Positions 5,169 through 5,496 of a stretch of DNA of 5,496 bases are shown piece after piece. The DNA lies in assembly GCA_003455945.1 (NCBI GenBank), contig DMPQ01000131.1, positions 8,483-13,978 on the forward strand, in the 5' to 3' direction. The first letter of the stretch is position 1, and the number at the start of each line of letters is the position of its first letter. The translations under genes and the position numbers were made by a program. Source of the stretch: Planctomycetaceae bacterium. GTDB taxonomy: Bacteria; Planctomycetota; Planctomycetia; Pirellulales; Pirellulaceae. Below the pieces are notes generated by a model. It was not told where the DNA came from. It did no database searches and saw nothing but the letters and a program-made list of their open reading frames with translations.

Positions 5169-5174
5169 GAGAAG
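5169..5174 (+). promoter_or_regulatory. Weak ribosome-binding site of aguA
   Basis: GAGAAG nine bases before ATG 5184. It is a modest match at slightly long spacing. An in-frame TTG at 5178 would sit three bases after it and is less likely. Confidence 0.4.
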
Positions 5175-5183
5175 CATTTGCCG

Positions 5184-5496
5184 ATGTTCGCTCACGACGC
5201 CGCCGCCTACCGCGGCCTGCACTGGCCTGCCGAGTGGTTCCCGCACGACGCCACCTGGGTCTCGTGGCCCCGCAATCCCGAGACATGGCCGCACGATCTC
5301 GAAGCGGCTCGCCGCGAACATGCCGCCTTCGTGCGGACGATCGCCGAGCGGGAGCCGGTGCGCGTGCTGGCCGGAGGGGATGGGATGGAGAGCGCCCGTC
5401 GACTGCTCGGCTCCGCTGCCGGCGTCGAACTGATCGACGTCCCGACCGACGACGCCTGGGCGCGCGACCATGCGCCGACCTTCGTGCTGGACGAGA
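5184..5496 (+). CDS. aguA: Agmatine deiminase (N-terminal part, cut by window edge)
   Basis: Cytoplasmic guanidino-group hydrolase of the agmatine deiminase/peptidyl-arginine deiminase fold. It converts agmatine to N-carbamoylputrescine plus ammonia, which AguB upstream then cleaves. About 104 residues are visible of a protein usually around 340-370 long. The N-terminal block GLHWPAEWFPHDATWVSWP (11-29) is the family opening (MPAEW.PH..TW..WP). A second block, VPTDDAWARDHAPTFV (86-101), is the D..W.RD..P substrate-site region. Most family members I recall have Gly before that Pro, whereas here it is Ala97. The catalytic Cys, the His and the other acidic residues lie beyond the window. The start ATG at 5184 has GAGAAG upstream, and the frame is open to the edge. 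Same-strand placement behind aguB is the usual pathway clustering. Confidence 0.94.
   Translation, partial: MFAHDAAAYRGLHWPAEWFPHDATWVSWPRNPETWPHDLEAARREHAAFVRTIAEREPVRVLAGGDGMESARRLLGSAAGVELIDVPTDDAWARDHAPTFVLDE

Noticed and set aside
4023..5471. Minus-strand open frame of about 480 codons opposite aguB and aguA
   Set aside because: It is antisense to two well-supported genes and crosses their gap. It shows no recognisable domain, and its composition reflects the complementary codons.

Overview
The window is GC-rich DNA, rich in TCG/CGA words, with four complete or nearly complete gene calls and two genes cut by the window edges. I infer a bacterium, probably a planctomycete. The main reason is that the RND metal-efflux adaptor and pump resemble forms I associate with that phylum, as do the His-rich exported protein beside them and the uneven use of Shine-Dalgarno sites. 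The assignment rests on recollection of the families and has not been searched.

Left half, minus strand (reading from 3101 down to 1): an operon-like set of three genes. First is a small exported protein with a histidine-rich tandem repeat (2508-3101). Next is a CusB/CzcB-type periplasmic adaptor with a His-containing C-terminal tail (928-2454, or from a GTG at 2385). Last is the start of a CusA/CzcA-type heavy-metal RND pump (1-911, running off the left edge). The pump begins 16 bases after the adaptor stop. Together they would take a soft or transition metal ion from the periplasm or inner membrane and drive it out of the cell. The His-rich protein is a candidate periplasmic metal buffer or carrier. 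No outer-membrane channel gene is visible. A weak promoter candidate and a 12-bp direct repeat lie upstream of the His-rich gene.

Middle, minus strand (3225-3905): bioD, dethiobiotin synthetase, the penultimate step of biotin synthesis. It lies 123 bases upstream of the His-rich gene on the same strand. No other biotin gene is in view.

Right half, plus strand: aguB, N-carbamoylputrescine amidase (4101-4988), then the start of aguA, agmatine deiminase (5184 to the right edge). AguA turns agmatine into N-carbamoylputrescine and AguB turns that into putrescine, so the two form the agmatine route to putrescine. The 195-bp gap between bioD and aguB is a divergent control region holding a 14-bp tandem direct repeat. 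The 195-bp gap between aguB and aguA holds a two-tier stem-loop.

The most unusual points are: an insertion of about 110 residues in the first periplasmic porter part of the RND pump; the His-rich exported protein, whose predicted mature N-terminus would be His-Val-His; and two mutually exclusive inverted repeats just upstream of a good ribosome-binding site for the adaptor.
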